A stretch of 64,000 bases of DNA from Sugiyamaella lignohabitans (GCF_001640025.1 NC_031672.1:5866847-5930846); one strand, 5' to 3'; counted from the first letter of the stretch, positions 50,797 to 61,350 are shown. Numbers and translations are program-made. The notes: generated by a model from the letters alone, not told the origin.

Positions 50797-51300
50797 ATGA
50801 AAAAAGATTCTGATAGAGCATTCTATCATTTAACACGACCAAGAAATGTACTTTTCTTCGAGCAATGGATGGAGCCAAAGTTGGAATTTGATAACATAGA
50901 GGTCCCATTAGATCAACAACCGCCAAATGAGGATGATGAAGACTTGGTTCCCCAATCCCAATACCATGGTTTTGGAGCTTCGAAAATAAGAAATAGAGAG
51001 AAACATACTGATTGGTTGGATTTGGGTCTAGATGAATTGTCTGTTAGGGGTCCTGGTGAATTTGATAAAACTGTAATCGAACCACCGATGTTTGGAAAGG
51101 GGAGCAAAGACGAGTTTATTGACCCCCGAGAGCGACCTGCTGTTTCGAGAAAAAGCTCCAACCAAATGGGAAGTAGTAACATCCAAGTCCCCGGTGGATC
51201 TACCAATAGCCCGGGAAGTGGACCCCATTCCCCAATGACGGCAGGAACTAGTACTGTTGGAGTGACCCGACGATTTGACAGAGGACGAGCTCCTCGGTAA
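50797..51300 (+). CDS. hypothetical protein, 167 residues, disordered
   Basis: Unrecognised. Starts MKKDSDRAFYHLTRPRNVLFFEQWMEPKLEF, then an acidic stretch (PNEDDEDLVPQ) and a Ser/Gly/Pro/Arg-rich tail with possible phosphosites (RKSSNQMGSS, SGPHSPMT). An in-frame stop lies ten codons upstream. Tightly placed between DPI35 and the convergent LEU2. Could be a rapidly evolving regulatory protein. Confidence 0.5.
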   Translation: MKKDSDRAFYHLTRPRNVLFFEQWMEPKLEFDNIEVPLDQQPPNEDDEDLVPQSQYHGFGASKIRNREKHTDWLDLGLDELSVRGPGEFDKTVIEPPMFGKGSKDEFIDPRERPAVSRKSSNQMGSSNIQVPGGSTNSPGSGPHSPMTAGTSTVGVTRRFDRGRAPR

Positions 51301-51373
51301 TTGCTCAATTATCTCTAGCTCTCGATCATTATTTATTTCTATCTATTGAAATGCTTCAAAGCAGAAGATTTTA

Positions 51374-52516
51374 CTATAGTCGATCTAAAGATTCCTTCAC
51401 CTGGGCGCAAATGGCATCGCTAACTTCGCTTGTGGAAGCTCTTCCTCCGAGATCTCTAGTGCGTACTTCTAAACCGCCTTGGTCTTTAGAATCCAACACT
51501 TTTTTAACCGCATGTTCAATAATGACAGCAATATCCTCACGATCGAAGGAGTATCTAAACATTAGAGCACCACTTAGAATCGTTGCAACTGGATTGACTG
51601 CACCTTTAGGGAGATCAGGAGCTGAGCCATGACTCGGTTCATATAAAGCATGGGCTGGTTTAGTAGTATCGCCATGATTTACTTTACCAGGTACCTGAGA
51701 CAATGAGGCAGAAGGAAGCAACCCTAAAGAACCCACAATAACAGCAGACTGGTCTGACAAGATATCGCCGAAAGTATTGTCGCATAACAAAACACCATTT
51801 AGCGATGTAGGCTTTTGCATCATGATCACAGTAGCACTATCTGCTAGCTGGTGGGATAATTGTATATGTGGATACTTTGCGACAACTGATTCAACTACCC
51901 TTCGCCATAATCTTGATACAGCCAGAACATTAGCCTTATCACAGGATATAATGCGATTGTTATGTTTACTTGCAAGATAAACAGCCATCTCCGTGATTCT
52001 CTCTACTTCACTTTTCTTATAACCCCAGGTATCTGCAGCATAGTCATCCGTTTCAATTTTTTCACCGAAATAGGCTCCGCCACAGTTTTCTCGCAACACA
52101 ACAAAATCGGTACCGCGTATGAGATCTGGTTTAAGGGCCGAAAGATTAATTAAGCTCTCCGATGGAATCTTGCATGGACGAATATTAGCCCAGCAATTGA
52201 GCTCTTTACGCAGTGCCAGAACTGCAGACTCAGCTCTGACTCCCGAAGGATGGTTTTCCCATTCTGGACCTCCTACAGCACCAAAAAGTACAGCGTCACT
52301 CTCCCTTGCTTTGGCTAAAACTTCTTTTGTGATGGGTGTGTTGTGCTTGTCAATTGAGGCGCCACCAAACAAATCAAAGTCGAGCTGAAGAGCCAACGAG
52401 TTTTTCACTTTTTCATGCTCTGTGATTATCTTAATTAACTTGACTGCTTCATCAATTATTTCAGGACCAACATGGTCGCCAGGAAGTACAAGTACTTTAT
52501 AGGATTTTAATGCCAT
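51374..52516 (-). CDS. LEU2: 3-isopropylmalate dehydrogenase
   Basis: Third step of leucine synthesis: NAD-dependent oxidation and decarboxylation of 3-isopropylmalate. 380 residues from ATG 52516 (MALKSYKVLVLPGDHVGPEI). Family motifs: GDHVGPEI near the N-terminus, LRENCGGAYFGE, DKANVLAVSRLWR (substrate-binding region) and the metal-binding stretch NTFGDILSDQSA. A further in-frame ATG 35 codons upstream (52621) would add MQYDLYKVTWLSILQKGVVKANT and on to position 35; it may be leader, so I keep the position that matches the family start. Confidence 0.95.
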   Translation of the reverse strand: MALKSYKVLVLPGDHVGPEIIDEAVKLIKIITEHEKVKNSLALQLDFDLFGGASIDKHNTPITKEVLAKARESDAVLFGAVGGPEWENHPSGVRAESAVLALRKELNCWANIRPCKIPSESLINLSALKPDLIRGTDFVVLRENCGGAYFGEKIETDDYAADTWGYKKSEVERITEMAVYLASKHNNRIISCDKANVLAVSRLWRRVVESVVAKYPHIQLSHQLADSATVIMMQKPTSLNGVLLCDNTFGDILSDQSAVIVGSLGLLPSASLSQVPGKVNHGDTTKPAHALYEPSHGSAPDLPKGAVNPVATILSGALMFRYSFDREDIAVIIEHAVKKVLDSKDQGGLEVRTRDLGGRASTSEVSDAICAQVKESLDRL

Positions 52517-52805
52517 TCTAATTCCACTGCTGGACCAAGATATTTCTGGACTTGTATTAGCTTTTACGACACCTTTTTGAAGTATTGACAGCCATGTCAC
52601 TTTATATAAATCATATTGCATGATGAAACTATTGGAGATCTATTTCCGGTGTCCCCCACATTACAACTGGTTATCTTGCATGTGGTTACCTAAACAGGAA
52701 GGGAATCAAATACGTGTCTGAGTCTTGCGAAATCCAGTGGTGAAATATAAATAATAACTTTCAATCCAACATTTCCTAATAAAATTCACTGGCAAAGAAA
52801 TCAAA

Positions 52806-53564
52806 ATGAGTAGATTATCTGGAAAGGTAGCAATTGTAACTGGAGGTGCCTCGGGATTTGGACTAGGAATAACCAAGAAATTTGTTGCGGAAGGAGCAAA
52901 TGTTCTTGTACTGGATATCAATGAGCAAAGTGGACAGAACCTTTTAGAAATATTCCATGACTCAAAACAAGTCAAGTTTCTCAAAGCTGATGTCACAAAA
53001 GAAAGCGATTGGAAGCAAGCTGTGGAATTAGCAGTTAGTGATTGGCATAAACTGGATGTTGTCGTCAATAATGCTGGTACCACTTATCCAAACAAGCCGT
53101 CATTGACAGTTACTGAGCAAGATTTTGACAAGGTATTTGCTGTAAATGTCAAGAGCGTCTATCACTCTTTTAATGTAGTAATTCCTCACTTTATCGAGCA
53201 AGGTACAGGTGGTTCATTTATTCAGATATCCTCCACAGCTGCCTTACGGCCTCGTCCTGGTCTCACATGGTACAATGCAACCAAGGGAGCCGTTTCTATC
53301 GCATCCAAATCAATGGCCGTTGAGTATGGACCTAATAATATTAGATTCAATTGTGTATGCCCAGTAGCAGGGGAGACTCCATTGCTGGCCAGTTTCATGG
53401 GTGAAGACACTCCTGAAAAGCGAGCTGCATTTAAGGCAACAATCCCCCTTGGGCGGTTTTCTCAACCTTCAGATATTGCAAACTCAGTTGCTTTCCTGGC
53501 AAGTGATGAGGCTGCGTTTTTGACTGGATTAGATTTGGAGGTTGACGGCGGTCGTTGTATCTAG
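52806..53564 (+). CDS. short-chain dehydrogenase/reductase, classical type
   Basis: 252 residues. NAD(P)-binding TGGASGFGLG (12-21), NNAG (88-91), catalytic Ser142/143, Tyr156 and Lys160 in YNATK. Asp37 in LVLDIN after the second strand favours NAD over NADP. The C-terminus LTGLDLEVDGGRCI is the usual end of FabG/glucose-dehydrogenase-like enzymes. Substrate unknown; a cytosolic enzyme by lack of signals. Divergent to LEU2 with 289 bases between the starts. Confidence 0.88.
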   Translation: MSRLSGKVAIVTGGASGFGLGITKKFVAEGANVLVLDINEQSGQNLLEIFHDSKQVKFLKADVTKESDWKQAVELAVSDWHKLDVVVNNAGTTYPNKPSLTVTEQDFDKVFAVNVKSVYHSFNVVIPHFIEQGTGGSFIQISSTAALRPRPGLTWYNATKGAVSIASKSMAVEYGPNNIRFNCVCPVAGETPLLASFMGEDTPEKRAAFKATIPLGRFSQPSDIANSVAFLASDEAAFLTGLDLEVDGGRCI

Positions 53565-54615
53565 TACTGTAAATCGCACCAGTTTAATTTTATAGTCTCT
53601 TCTGGACTCAACTGGGATAAATAGTATAGAATCAGCTTGAGTATGTTGTAGAGTAAGAATAAAAAGCTAATAAGCCTGGAATCTGTGCTACAGTTCGTGG
53701 TATGGATTAAATCGAAGGGAAGCTTTCCATGCAAGATAGACTATCAGCCGCTGATCTCTGCATGTCAAGAAGAATTGTGGAAATATTACTGAAATATAGA
53801 CTCCTCAGGATCTAAACCGGTTACTTAGGACCTTATCTCCCTTCGCATTACTCAAATTGATTGTATCCGATAGGTCATAACTAGCTTGATAACGGGTATT
53901 AAAGTAAACTCATTCAAACTCTACAGAGGATTCGTTTCCACCAAAAGAGTAGATATGTGCTGATATTTCGGAAACCAAGCTCTTCCCTTTACCCTCTATT
54001 TTAAAGTATTAGTAACAAAGTAATACCAGCTAAACCAGACCATTATACATCAAGCCTTCTCTTGAGAAATCTGACATATGGTGGAGCGGTGGGGAGCATA
54101 TGGGGTCCACGTAAATACAGCATTTGAAAAAAAAAATTTATGACAACATTTTGAGGCCCTGATATAATCAATCATCTAAAACAATTATATAAACTAAGAT
54201 ATACTTGGATTTTTCATTCTCCTTTAGAATATAAACTTCGTAGGTCTGTCCCCAAACAGTCCTCGACACCTTCTAGTTGGAATATTCAGCCTCACGCTCT
54301 CCCACTATCAGCCGTACCAAATTTACAGCCAATATTCGAAGCTGAAAAAAGACTTTGTGCTGATTGGCTAGAAACGTCTGCGTCTGGAAAGGTCTTTAAA
54401 CAAATTAGTGCTGCTACTGGTGAAAGTACGAGATATCGAGTTGACAGGAGGACCGAGTGAAAAAGGAGTTCGATAACATCAATAAAGTCGGTTACAATTC
54501 GTCAATTGTCATTTCGCGGATTGTTTCGGGTGTCCTCTTCATTTGTCGAATATTAAAAAAATATTAGGGCCAAATAAAACTGTCCATACTCGACATCAAG
54601 AGAAATATAATCACA
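53565..54615. other. intergenic; contains an unexplained open frame 54182-54460
   Basis: About 1 kb. From 54182 to the TGA ending at 54460 one plus-strand frame of 92 codons stays open and reads like protein (about from residue 28: SWNIQPHALPLSAVPNLQP, FEAEKRLCADWLETS), but it has no ATG. A short ATG frame upstream (MVERWGAYGVH, then GTAAAT) might be a first exon, though the phases I tried do not join. Treated as unresolved. Confidence 0.3.
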
Positions 54616-56100
54616 ATGCTGTCGCGACTTCCATTCAAGGCAGCGGCCACGAATCCTAGCACTGCTTCTGCAACAATGTCCACAACTCGTCGTCTTTTGT
54701 CGACTTCAAAGCCAAGCTTAAGGACTTATGGTGGTCTTAAAGATCAAGATCGTATCTTCCAAAATTTATACGGCACATATGGTCACGATCTTAAAAATGC
54801 CAAGCGTATGGGAGATTGGCACAAGACCAAAGAAATCATTTTAAAAGGACACGACTGGATTATCAACGAGATTAAGAAATCCGGCTTAAGAGGACGTGGT
54901 GGTGCTGGTTTCCCTTCAGGTCTTAAGTGGTCTTTCATGAACCCACCAGGCTGGGACAAGAACCCTGGTCCCCGTTACCTTGTTGTCAACGCCGATGAGG
55001 GTGAACCAGGTACTTGTAAAGATAGAGAAATCATTAGAAAAGATCCTCACAAGCTTGTCGAGGGTTGTTTAGTGGCTGGTCGTGCTATGAATGCGACTGC
55101 TGCTTACATTTATATTCGTGGAGAGTTCTACAACGAAGCTGCTACTCTTCAAACAGCCATTAACGAAGCCTATGCTGATGGACTCATTGGTAAGAATGCC
55201 TGTGGATCCGGTTATGATTTCGATGTGTACATTCACAGAGGTATGGGTGCTTATGTTTGTGGTGAGGAAACCTCGCTCATTGAGTCCCTTGAAGGAAAGG
55301 CTGGTAAGCCCCGTCTCAAGCCCCCATTCCCCGCTGGTGTCGGTCTTTTCGGTCGCCCCACCACTGTAACCAACGTCGAGACTGTTGCTGTTGCTCCTAC
55401 TATTTGTAGAAGAGGTGGTGAATGGTTTGCTGGTTTCGGTAGAGAAAGAAACCAAGGTACTAAATTGTTCTGCATTTCTGGTCATGTCAATGAGCCATGT
55501 ACCGTTGAGGAGGAGATGTCCATTCCCCTCCGTGAATTACTTGAGAAGCACTGTGGTGGTGTCCGTGGTGGTTGGGATAACCTCCTTGGTGTCATTCCTG
55601 GTGGTTCTTCCGTTCCTGTGTTGACCCAAGACGTTTGTAATGATGTTCTTATGGACTTCGATGCCCTCAAGGATGTTCAATCTGGTTTGGGAACTGCTGC
55701 CGTAATTGTCATGGACAAGTCTACCGACATTGTGCGCGCCATTCAAAGATTCTCTTACTTCTACAAACACGAATCATGTGGTCAATGTACCCCATGTCGT
55801 GAGGGTACTACCTGGTTACTCAAGGCTATGGACAGATTCCGTGCTGGACAAGCCAAGGAGCGCGAAATTGATATGCTCTTTGAGCTGACCAAGGAGATTG
55901 AGGGTCACACTATTTGTGCTCTCGGTGACGCCGCCGCATGGCCCATCCAAGGTCTCATCAGAAACTTCCGTCCGGAGATGGAGGCCCGCATTCGCAAGTT
56001 TAACGAGGAAGTCGGTTCTGTCTCTGTTGGTGGATGGACTCCTAACTCCGGTGTCGCCAACGGCCATGTTGTAGGTGCTACTGTTCCAGGTGCCCACTAA
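54616..56100 (+). CDS. NUBM: NADH:ubiquinone oxidoreductase 51 kDa subunit (complex I, NDUFV1)
   Basis: The NADH-oxidising subunit of complex I, carrying FMN and Fe-S cluster N3. 494 residues with a Ser/Thr/Arg-rich matrix presequence (1 to about 35). FMN/NADH site [10 protein letters not shown] at 93-102 and [13 protein letters not shown] at 125-137. Cluster ligands are in [12 protein letters not shown] (about 385-396) with the fourth Cys in [13 protein letters not shown] (about 433). Its presence shows that the organism keeps a proton-pumping complex I, unlike Saccharomyces. Intron-free. Convergent with ICP55. Confidence 0.97.
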   Translation: MLSRLPFKAAATNPSTASATMSTTRRLLSTSKPSLRTYGGLKDQDRIFQNLYGTYGHDLKNAKRMGDWHKTKEIILKGHDWIINEIKKSGLRGRGGAGFPSGLKWSFMNPPGWDKNPGPRYLVVNADEGEPGTCKDREIIRKDPHKLVEGCLVAGRAMNATAAYIYIRGEFYNEAATLQTAINEAYADGLIGKNACGSGYDFDVYIHRGMGAYVCGEETSLIESLEGKAGKPRLKPPFPAGVGLFGRPTTVTNVETVAVAPTICRRGGEWFAGFGRERNQGTKLFCISGHVNEPCTVEEEMSIPLRELLEKHCGGVRGGWDNLLGVIPGGSSVPVLTQDVCNDVLMDFDALKDVQSGLGTAAVIVMDKSTDIVRAIQRFSYFYKHESCGQCTPCREGTTWLLKAMDRFRAGQAKEREIDMLFELTKEIEGHTICALGDAAAWPIQGLIRNFRPEMEARIRKFNEEVGSVSVGGWTPNSGVANGHVVGATVPGAH

Positions 56101-56314
56101 GCGCATGACATTTTATATATATGTTAAAAATTAATTCTGTTTCTGCACTAAAATTTGTGATTCTTGCCTCTGGCGGATGTTCATGTTACTCTAAGTGCAT
56201 CACATATAACCGAGTCTAATGGTAGGCTGCAACTGTTTGTAGTGGTTTGATACTACTGGACAGCTGAATTAGCTATGCCTAGCACGAATAATTTCTTGCT
56301 GTACATATTTATAT

Positions 56315-57712
56315 TTACATTCCCGCAGCTACTTCAATATCATCAATTTCCTTTAGTGCATCAACAGTTAGAACCTCGTTTGATTCTGGACCCACTACCA
56401 CATTGTCTTCGATTCGAATGCCAATTCCTTGAAAATGTTTGGGAAACTTATCAGAAATAGGGACGTATACGCCAGGCTCAATTGTGATTACTTGGTTAGA
56501 TTTAAGTGGAATAAAGTTGGATGCGGTCTTGAGATCGTGTACATCAATGCCTAGGTTGTGTCCGATATAGTGCGGATACAGCTCTCTGACTTGACCCCGA
56601 GTCAGTCCTGTAAATCCGGCATTCAATAATTCTGTGTAGAGAATATCCTCCGAACTGCGGTGGATATCAGCTAACGACATACCACTTTTAACTGTACAGA
56701 GCTCGATACACTGCTTGTTGGTATTTAGCACTGCCTGATATAAATCTTTCTGCGGCTGGCTAAACTCACCAGTAACTGGCCAAGTTCTTGAAATATCAGA
56801 ACAATATCCGCCGTATTTACCAGCGGCATCTACCAATACAAGATCCCCATCCTTCAATAAATCGTCATTCCTAGTGTAGTGGATAGTCAGGGCATGAGAC
56901 CCACCGGCGACGACTGCCAAATAGGCAGGCATTTGACATCCATTAGCTCGGAATTGGTAGTCCAAAAATGCATGAAGGTCGTGCTCCTTAGAAAATCTAA
57001 TGCTATAGGCATTGTTGAAGGCTTCTGCTGACATTTCAGAGGCCACCCTCATCGCGTCAATTTCACACTCGGACTTGATCAGACGACTGGATTCCACCAA
57101 CTTAACTGCACTCTCTAATTTTCTCACAGACGAGTTTCGTAAAATGTTCCCAAACTGAGTATGGAAAAAGGGAGAGTAGCGAGGATGGTAGTCTGTCTCC
57201 ACATATACATTAGTTGTATCATTCAAAATACTGGTCAGCTTGCTATCCAAATCATCTACTGGGTATGCCTCATCTGCATTGAAAATCTCAACTGCACCTT
57301 TCGTACCAGTTCTATGACCCTCCCATTGTTCAACGGCCGGATTCTTTTCAGGCACGAAAAAAATAGACTTCATGGACTGATCATTTTCCTTATGTAGGAC
57401 CAAAGTAGCTCCAGGTTCCAAAAACCCCGTCAAATAATAGAAATTTGGGTCTTGAATAAACTGGTGGAATACTGATTGAGTTGCAAATTGAGTGACATTG
57501 CCAGGAAGAATCACTGTACTTTTATCCGGCAACGACTCTAAAATCCGTTGTCGTCTGGCGAAGTACTCAATGGCGGAGATTCCAGGGGTAAGATCGCCCT
57601 TTTCTATTAAGTGGGGTCTAGTCTCAAAAATAGGTTGGCCGGCTTGAATTCGGGAAGCAAACCCTCGTGTGGCCGAGGTGAACTGCCTAGCAATTCTACT
57701 ACTTCTCCACAT
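56315..57712 (-). CDS. ICP55: intermediate cleaving peptidase, mitochondrial Xaa-Pro aminopeptidase
   Basis: Removes one residue after the presequence cut by the matrix peptidase, stabilising matrix proteins. 465 residues: presequence MWRSSRIARQFTSATRGFASR, an N-terminal creatinase-like domain (about 35-200), then the pita-bread metallopeptidase fold. Metal ligands can be seen in LVLVDAAGKYGGYCSDISRTWP (two Asp), YPHYIGHNLGIDVHD (His), ITIEPGVYVP (Glu) and GIGIRIEDNVVV (Glu). Length fits fungal Icp55 better than prolidases. Confidence 0.93.
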   Translation of the reverse strand: MWRSSRIARQFTSATRGFASRIQAGQPIFETRPHLIEKGDLTPGISAIEYFARRQRILESLPDKSTVILPGNVTQFATQSVFHQFIQDPNFYYLTGFLEPGATLVLHKENDQSMKSIFFVPEKNPAVEQWEGHRTGTKGAVEIFNADEAYPVDDLDSKLTSILNDTTNVYVETDYHPRYSPFFHTQFGNILRNSSVRKLESAVKLVESSRLIKSECEIDAMRVASEMSAEAFNNAYSIRFSKEHDLHAFLDYQFRANGCQMPAYLAVVAGGSHALTIHYTRNDDLLKDGDLVLVDAAGKYGGYCSDISRTWPVTGEFSQPQKDLYQAVLNTNKQCIELCTVKSGMSLADIHRSSEDILYTELLNAGFTGLTRGQVRELYPHYIGHNLGIDVHDLKTASNFIPLKSNQVITIEPGVYVPISDKFPKHFQGIGIRIEDNVVVGPESNEVLTVDALKEIDDIEVAAGM

Positions 57713-59562
57713 GGTGTATGTCTAGATAGTTGGACTCGTAGATGATCTCATCTTCATTCATTCTGTTCTGAAATATCAAACCTAACCTTGGTGAAATTGT
57801 CTGCAGTTCAAGATAGAGAGGGTCTAATAATATAATTCCTCTAGACAAATCAATTTTTGTCTATGTGCTCATTTCTATAGCCGCGATTTTTTAAAAATGT
57901 GATATTGATGCTAAAAAAGTTAGACCCCAATTCTCAACGTTCCGGAGACAATATTTCTGGGGAAAGATCGCAAGACATCAACGCGGAAGCAGGGTCGAAT
58001 GCACAGCTGCCGAAGGTATACCCTCGGACTCGAATTCTCTACCCCGTTATTTGTCAATATTACGCTACTTAACCCCGCAAAGGGATATGTTATCGCATTT
58101 AGACTACTGCACCACTACTGGTTTATTTCAACGTTCAGCGGTTACACTTGATAGTCACTGATAAGACACTAAGCCCTGAATGGCTGCAGATGAAAGATAA
58201 ACCCATAATCAAACTTCTGGTTGGAGGTCGTGTGCGGGGAGCGCCGCTTCTGATCAATCAAGAAGAATATATATAACCGCCTCGTATAAGGACAAAGTTT
58301 AAGCCTGGAAGTACACAGCTGATAAAAAAGATAATTGCCAGATATGGGAGTATAGCCATAGTTAACAAGACCAGAAGAGGTGAAAGTAGGTCCAGACCAG
58401 ATCCGTAATCATCCGTACCGCTCATTAGGAATACTTTTATTGTATATACATCCGTCTATAGGCGACCGCCAAATAGTGGATAATGTCTCGGAAAAAAGTT
58501 CGGAGAATATACGTGAAACTTTTTTTTACTTTTTCTAGTTTGCATTGGCCTCAGAAACTGCCAAGACCCAACCCAAGTCTATTTCAGGTAGTTCTGTACG
58601 CAAACCAACGCCGTTAAATGATGCATAGGAGATCTTGCATAGCAGGAAGTATAACGTCGGCAAACCGCTGAGTTTAATACCCCTTCGAAAGGCAATTGCC
58701 GGCGGCTTACCGTTGGCCTGTGCAAGATAACAGACTAGCATTGGTGTTGTCCCTGCAGAATATTAACCCCACGGCACTCTCCATTTTTAGTTTATTACTA
58801 AAAACTATTATCTGATAAGCTATCTGGTTAGCTCAAATCAAGAAAAGACTTTTTCTTTTGATAACAGTAGAAACGGTCGTGCACGGCTCATGGAATTGCT
58901 AACTCATAGCATAGATACAAGGCAGCCACTTCTGAGTGAACGGCAAGAGCAGCCGTCTGAGAACTTTTTTATTTTTACTAGTGGAGCCACTGACGGCGGT
59001 TGGCAACATCAGTGGCTTGCAGATAAGTTCCATTTTAGGACCGACCTGCATGTACATCTTGTAGGAAAGCATTTATTGTCGGTGCAGATGAACTGACCCA
59101 GCATTTTTTTCCGCAACTCAGATAACTCGTATAGAACCGGAAGAAGAATTTTAGAGTACCCAGCACACGACGTGATAAATCAACGATTAAGCTTAAGTGT
59201 ATCTATAGTAGTAGTGTAATTTTTTAATTTTGGTCCAGTGGGATAAAAACTAAGTGGCGTAGAAACACAGAATTCTTTGCCGTCGGACACCCACCGGCTC
59301 GCTGCAAATATCCACGGTTGAATTAATGTGGCTACAGTTGCCCAATGCATTCCTTGTCTTCTTCTATATGCAGACTTCTTTCCGATGCATAATTACTTTT
59401 GCATTAGCATCATGCACCATTCTATTTGACGGGTTTTTTGACTGATAAGCCGTTGCCTACTAAAGGTTAAGCTGGGTCCTAATGAGGAACGATGGCCCAG
59501 CGAATGGTATCTGCAGCCTGCAGAAAAAATTCATATCCACCTTCGTCAGTTGAGATATGGGA

Positions 59563-59570
59563 TATATAAA
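59563..59570 (+). promoter_or_regulatory. TATA box of the permease gene
   Basis: TATATAAA 260 bases upstream of the ATG, implying a leader of roughly 150-220 bases. Confidence 0.45.
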
Positions 59571-59752
59571 CCAAGTCGATCCTCTACTAGTTTAAATTTT
59601 TCTTCTTTTTTTCCGCTAATTCTATATTCACTAAGAATTCGGGTAACCTTGTCTAGCTTGCTAGACAATTGAAATTTTTTTCGTTCTGAAAAATTTATTT
59701 TCCTCTATCTTTTTGAGGATCTAATTCTCCTTACACTGGGAAATTAAAACTT

Positions 59753-59787
59753 GACTTTAAAAAGCACTAAAGCTTTTTTTTAAAGTC
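59753..59787 (+). promoter_or_regulatory. inverted repeat in the permease leader
   Basis: GACTTTAAAAAGC (59753-59765), loop ACTAAA, then GCTTTTTTTTAAAGTC (59772-59787). In mRNA this would be a stem of about 13 pairs with a few bulged U, ending 42 bases before the AUG. It could hinder scanning; no known regulator is implied. Confidence 0.5.
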
Positions 59788-59829
59788 ACACTAAAACTTG
59801 TTTTTGGCTGAAAAAATAAGAACTCAAAA

Positions 59830-61350
59830 ATGTCGAAATTCTCCGACGATATTGAAAAGGACGTTCTTAGTCCTAATTTGTCCGATGAGGACCTCAGACA
59901 AACTGAAGTACACGACCTGAATTGGTTGGATCGGTTATTCCAAGAAAAATTAAATGCCGAAGTCCGTGGTATTGAGCATATTCCAGAGGAAGAGCGTCAC
60001 GATGTGTCGTATCTGAATGCTGGTTCCATGTGGTTGGGTGCCAACTTGGTTGTGGCCACTTTCAGTTTGGGTACTCTGGGTATCACTACTTTTGGCTGTT
60101 CTTTCTGGGACTCTGTGTTAACAATCATCTTCTTCAATATTTTGGGAGCTTTACCGGTTGCTTATTACTCCACTTTTGGACCCAAGCTTGGTCTTCGTCA
60201 AATGGTTATGTCTAGATTCTGGTTCGGTTATCAAGGTATCAGAGTTGTTGCTTTCTTGAACTGTATTGCTTGTATTGGTTGGACCGCTGTCAATACTATG
60301 GTTTCTGCTCAAATACTTCATACCGTCAATAATGGCTCTTTACCTCCATGGGGTGGTGTCTTGGTTATTACCCTGGCAAGTTTATTAGTAGCCGTTTTCG
60401 GTTACAAGATCGTCCACGCTTTTGAAAAATTTGCTTGGATTCCCAATTTTATCATTTTTATTATTATTGCCGTTCGTATGTCGAAGACCCATTCATTCGA
60501 TGCTGGTACTCTTGGAAGTGGCCCTAATGAGGCTGCTGCTGTGTTGTCATTCGGTGGTACTATTTTCGGTTATGCTACTGGTTGGTCTTCATATGCCGCT
60601 GATTATACCTGTTATATGCCTAAGTCCACCTCAAGAATTAAAGTCTTCTTTTTGATTCTTTTCGGACTTAGTTTCCCATTATTGTTTGCTATGATTCTGG
60701 GAGCCGCTTGTGCCACTGGTATCAACACCAACCCTCGATTTGCTTCAAACTACAATGATAACCAAATTGGTGGACTCCTCTATGCAATTATGGTTGAAAA
60801 CTCACTTCACGGTTTTGGTCAATTCTGTCAGGTTATTTTAGCCTTGTCTACCATTTCCAACAACATTCCAAATCTATACTCGTTGGGTCTTTCGGCTCAA
60901 ACCGTATGGTCTGGTTTCCGCAAAGTTCCTAGAATTGCTTGGTCAATCCTTGGTTGTGGTGTTTCTGTGGCTCTTGCTATCCCTGCTTATTACCATTTTG
61001 CCGATGTTATGTCCGACTTTATGGACCTCATTGGTTACTGGTTGGCCTTCTACAGTGCTATCTGCTTATCTGAACATTTGATCTATCGTAAATCAATTAA
61101 CAACTACGATCCTTTGGAGTATGAGAACAAGAAAACTCTTCCTATTGGAATTGCTGCTATTTTTGCCATGTGCTGTGGTGTCGCTGGTGCTGTTGTCGGA
61201 ATGTCCCAAGTCTGGTACGTGGGACCTATCGCAATTAAGATCGGTGACACTGGCTTCGGTGGTGATATCGGTTTTGAACTTGCATTTGCATTTGCTTTTA
61301 TTGGTTTCAATTCCACAAGATGGCTTGAGCTCAAATATTTCGGGCGTTAA
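59830..61350 (+). CDS. FCY2: purine-cytosine permease, NCS1 family (Fcy2/Fcy21-like)
   Basis: Proton symporter for cytosine and purines at the plasma membrane. 506 residues with 12 predicted membrane segments. Family features: N-terminal RGIEHIPEEERHDVSYLNAGSMW, the SRFWFGYQG motif, WSSYAADYTCYMP in the middle and LIGYWLAFYSAICLSEHLIYRK near segment 10. Yeast has FCY2, FCY21 and FCY22; which one this matches is open. Strong codon bias. Upstream GATAAG sites suggest nitrogen regulation. Confidence 0.92.
   Translation: MSKFSDDIEKDVLSPNLSDEDLRQTEVHDLNWLDRLFQEKLNAEVRGIEHIPEEERHDVSYLNAGSMWLGANLVVATFSLGTLGITTFGCSFWDSVLTIIFFNILGALPVAYYSTFGPKLGLRQMVMSRFWFGYQGIRVVAFLNCIACIGWTAVNTMVSAQILHTVNNGSLPPWGGVLVITLASLLVAVFGYKIVHAFEKFAWIPNFIIFIIIAVRMSKTHSFDAGTLGSGPNEAAAVLSFGGTIFGYATGWSSYAADYTCYMPKSTSRIKVFFLILFGLSFPLLFAMILGAACATGINTNPRFASNYNDNQIGGLLYAIMVENSLHGFGQFCQVILALSTISNNIPNLYSLGLSAQTVWSGFRKVPRIAWSILGCGVSVALAIPAYYHFADVMSDFMDLIGYWLAFYSAICLSEHLIYRKSINNYDPLEYENKKTLPIGIAAIFAMCCGVAGAVVGMSQVWYVGPIAIKIGDTGFGGDIGFELAFAFAFIGFNSTRWLELKYFGR

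Larger units (their letters stand above)
57713..59829. other. long intergenic region upstream of the cytosine permease
   Basis: About 2.1 kb with no recognisable gene; frames of 60-70 codons (58535-58741 minus, 58890-59096 plus) look like chance. GATAAG occurs on the plus strand at 58814-58819, 59022-59027 and 59444-59449, consistent with GATA-factor nitrogen control of a purine/cytosine permease (inference). CCTGCATG at 59045-59052 and GCAGGGTC near 57989. A perfect 20-base hairpin TTGTCTAGCTTGCTAGACAA spans 59649-59668. Confidence 0.4.
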
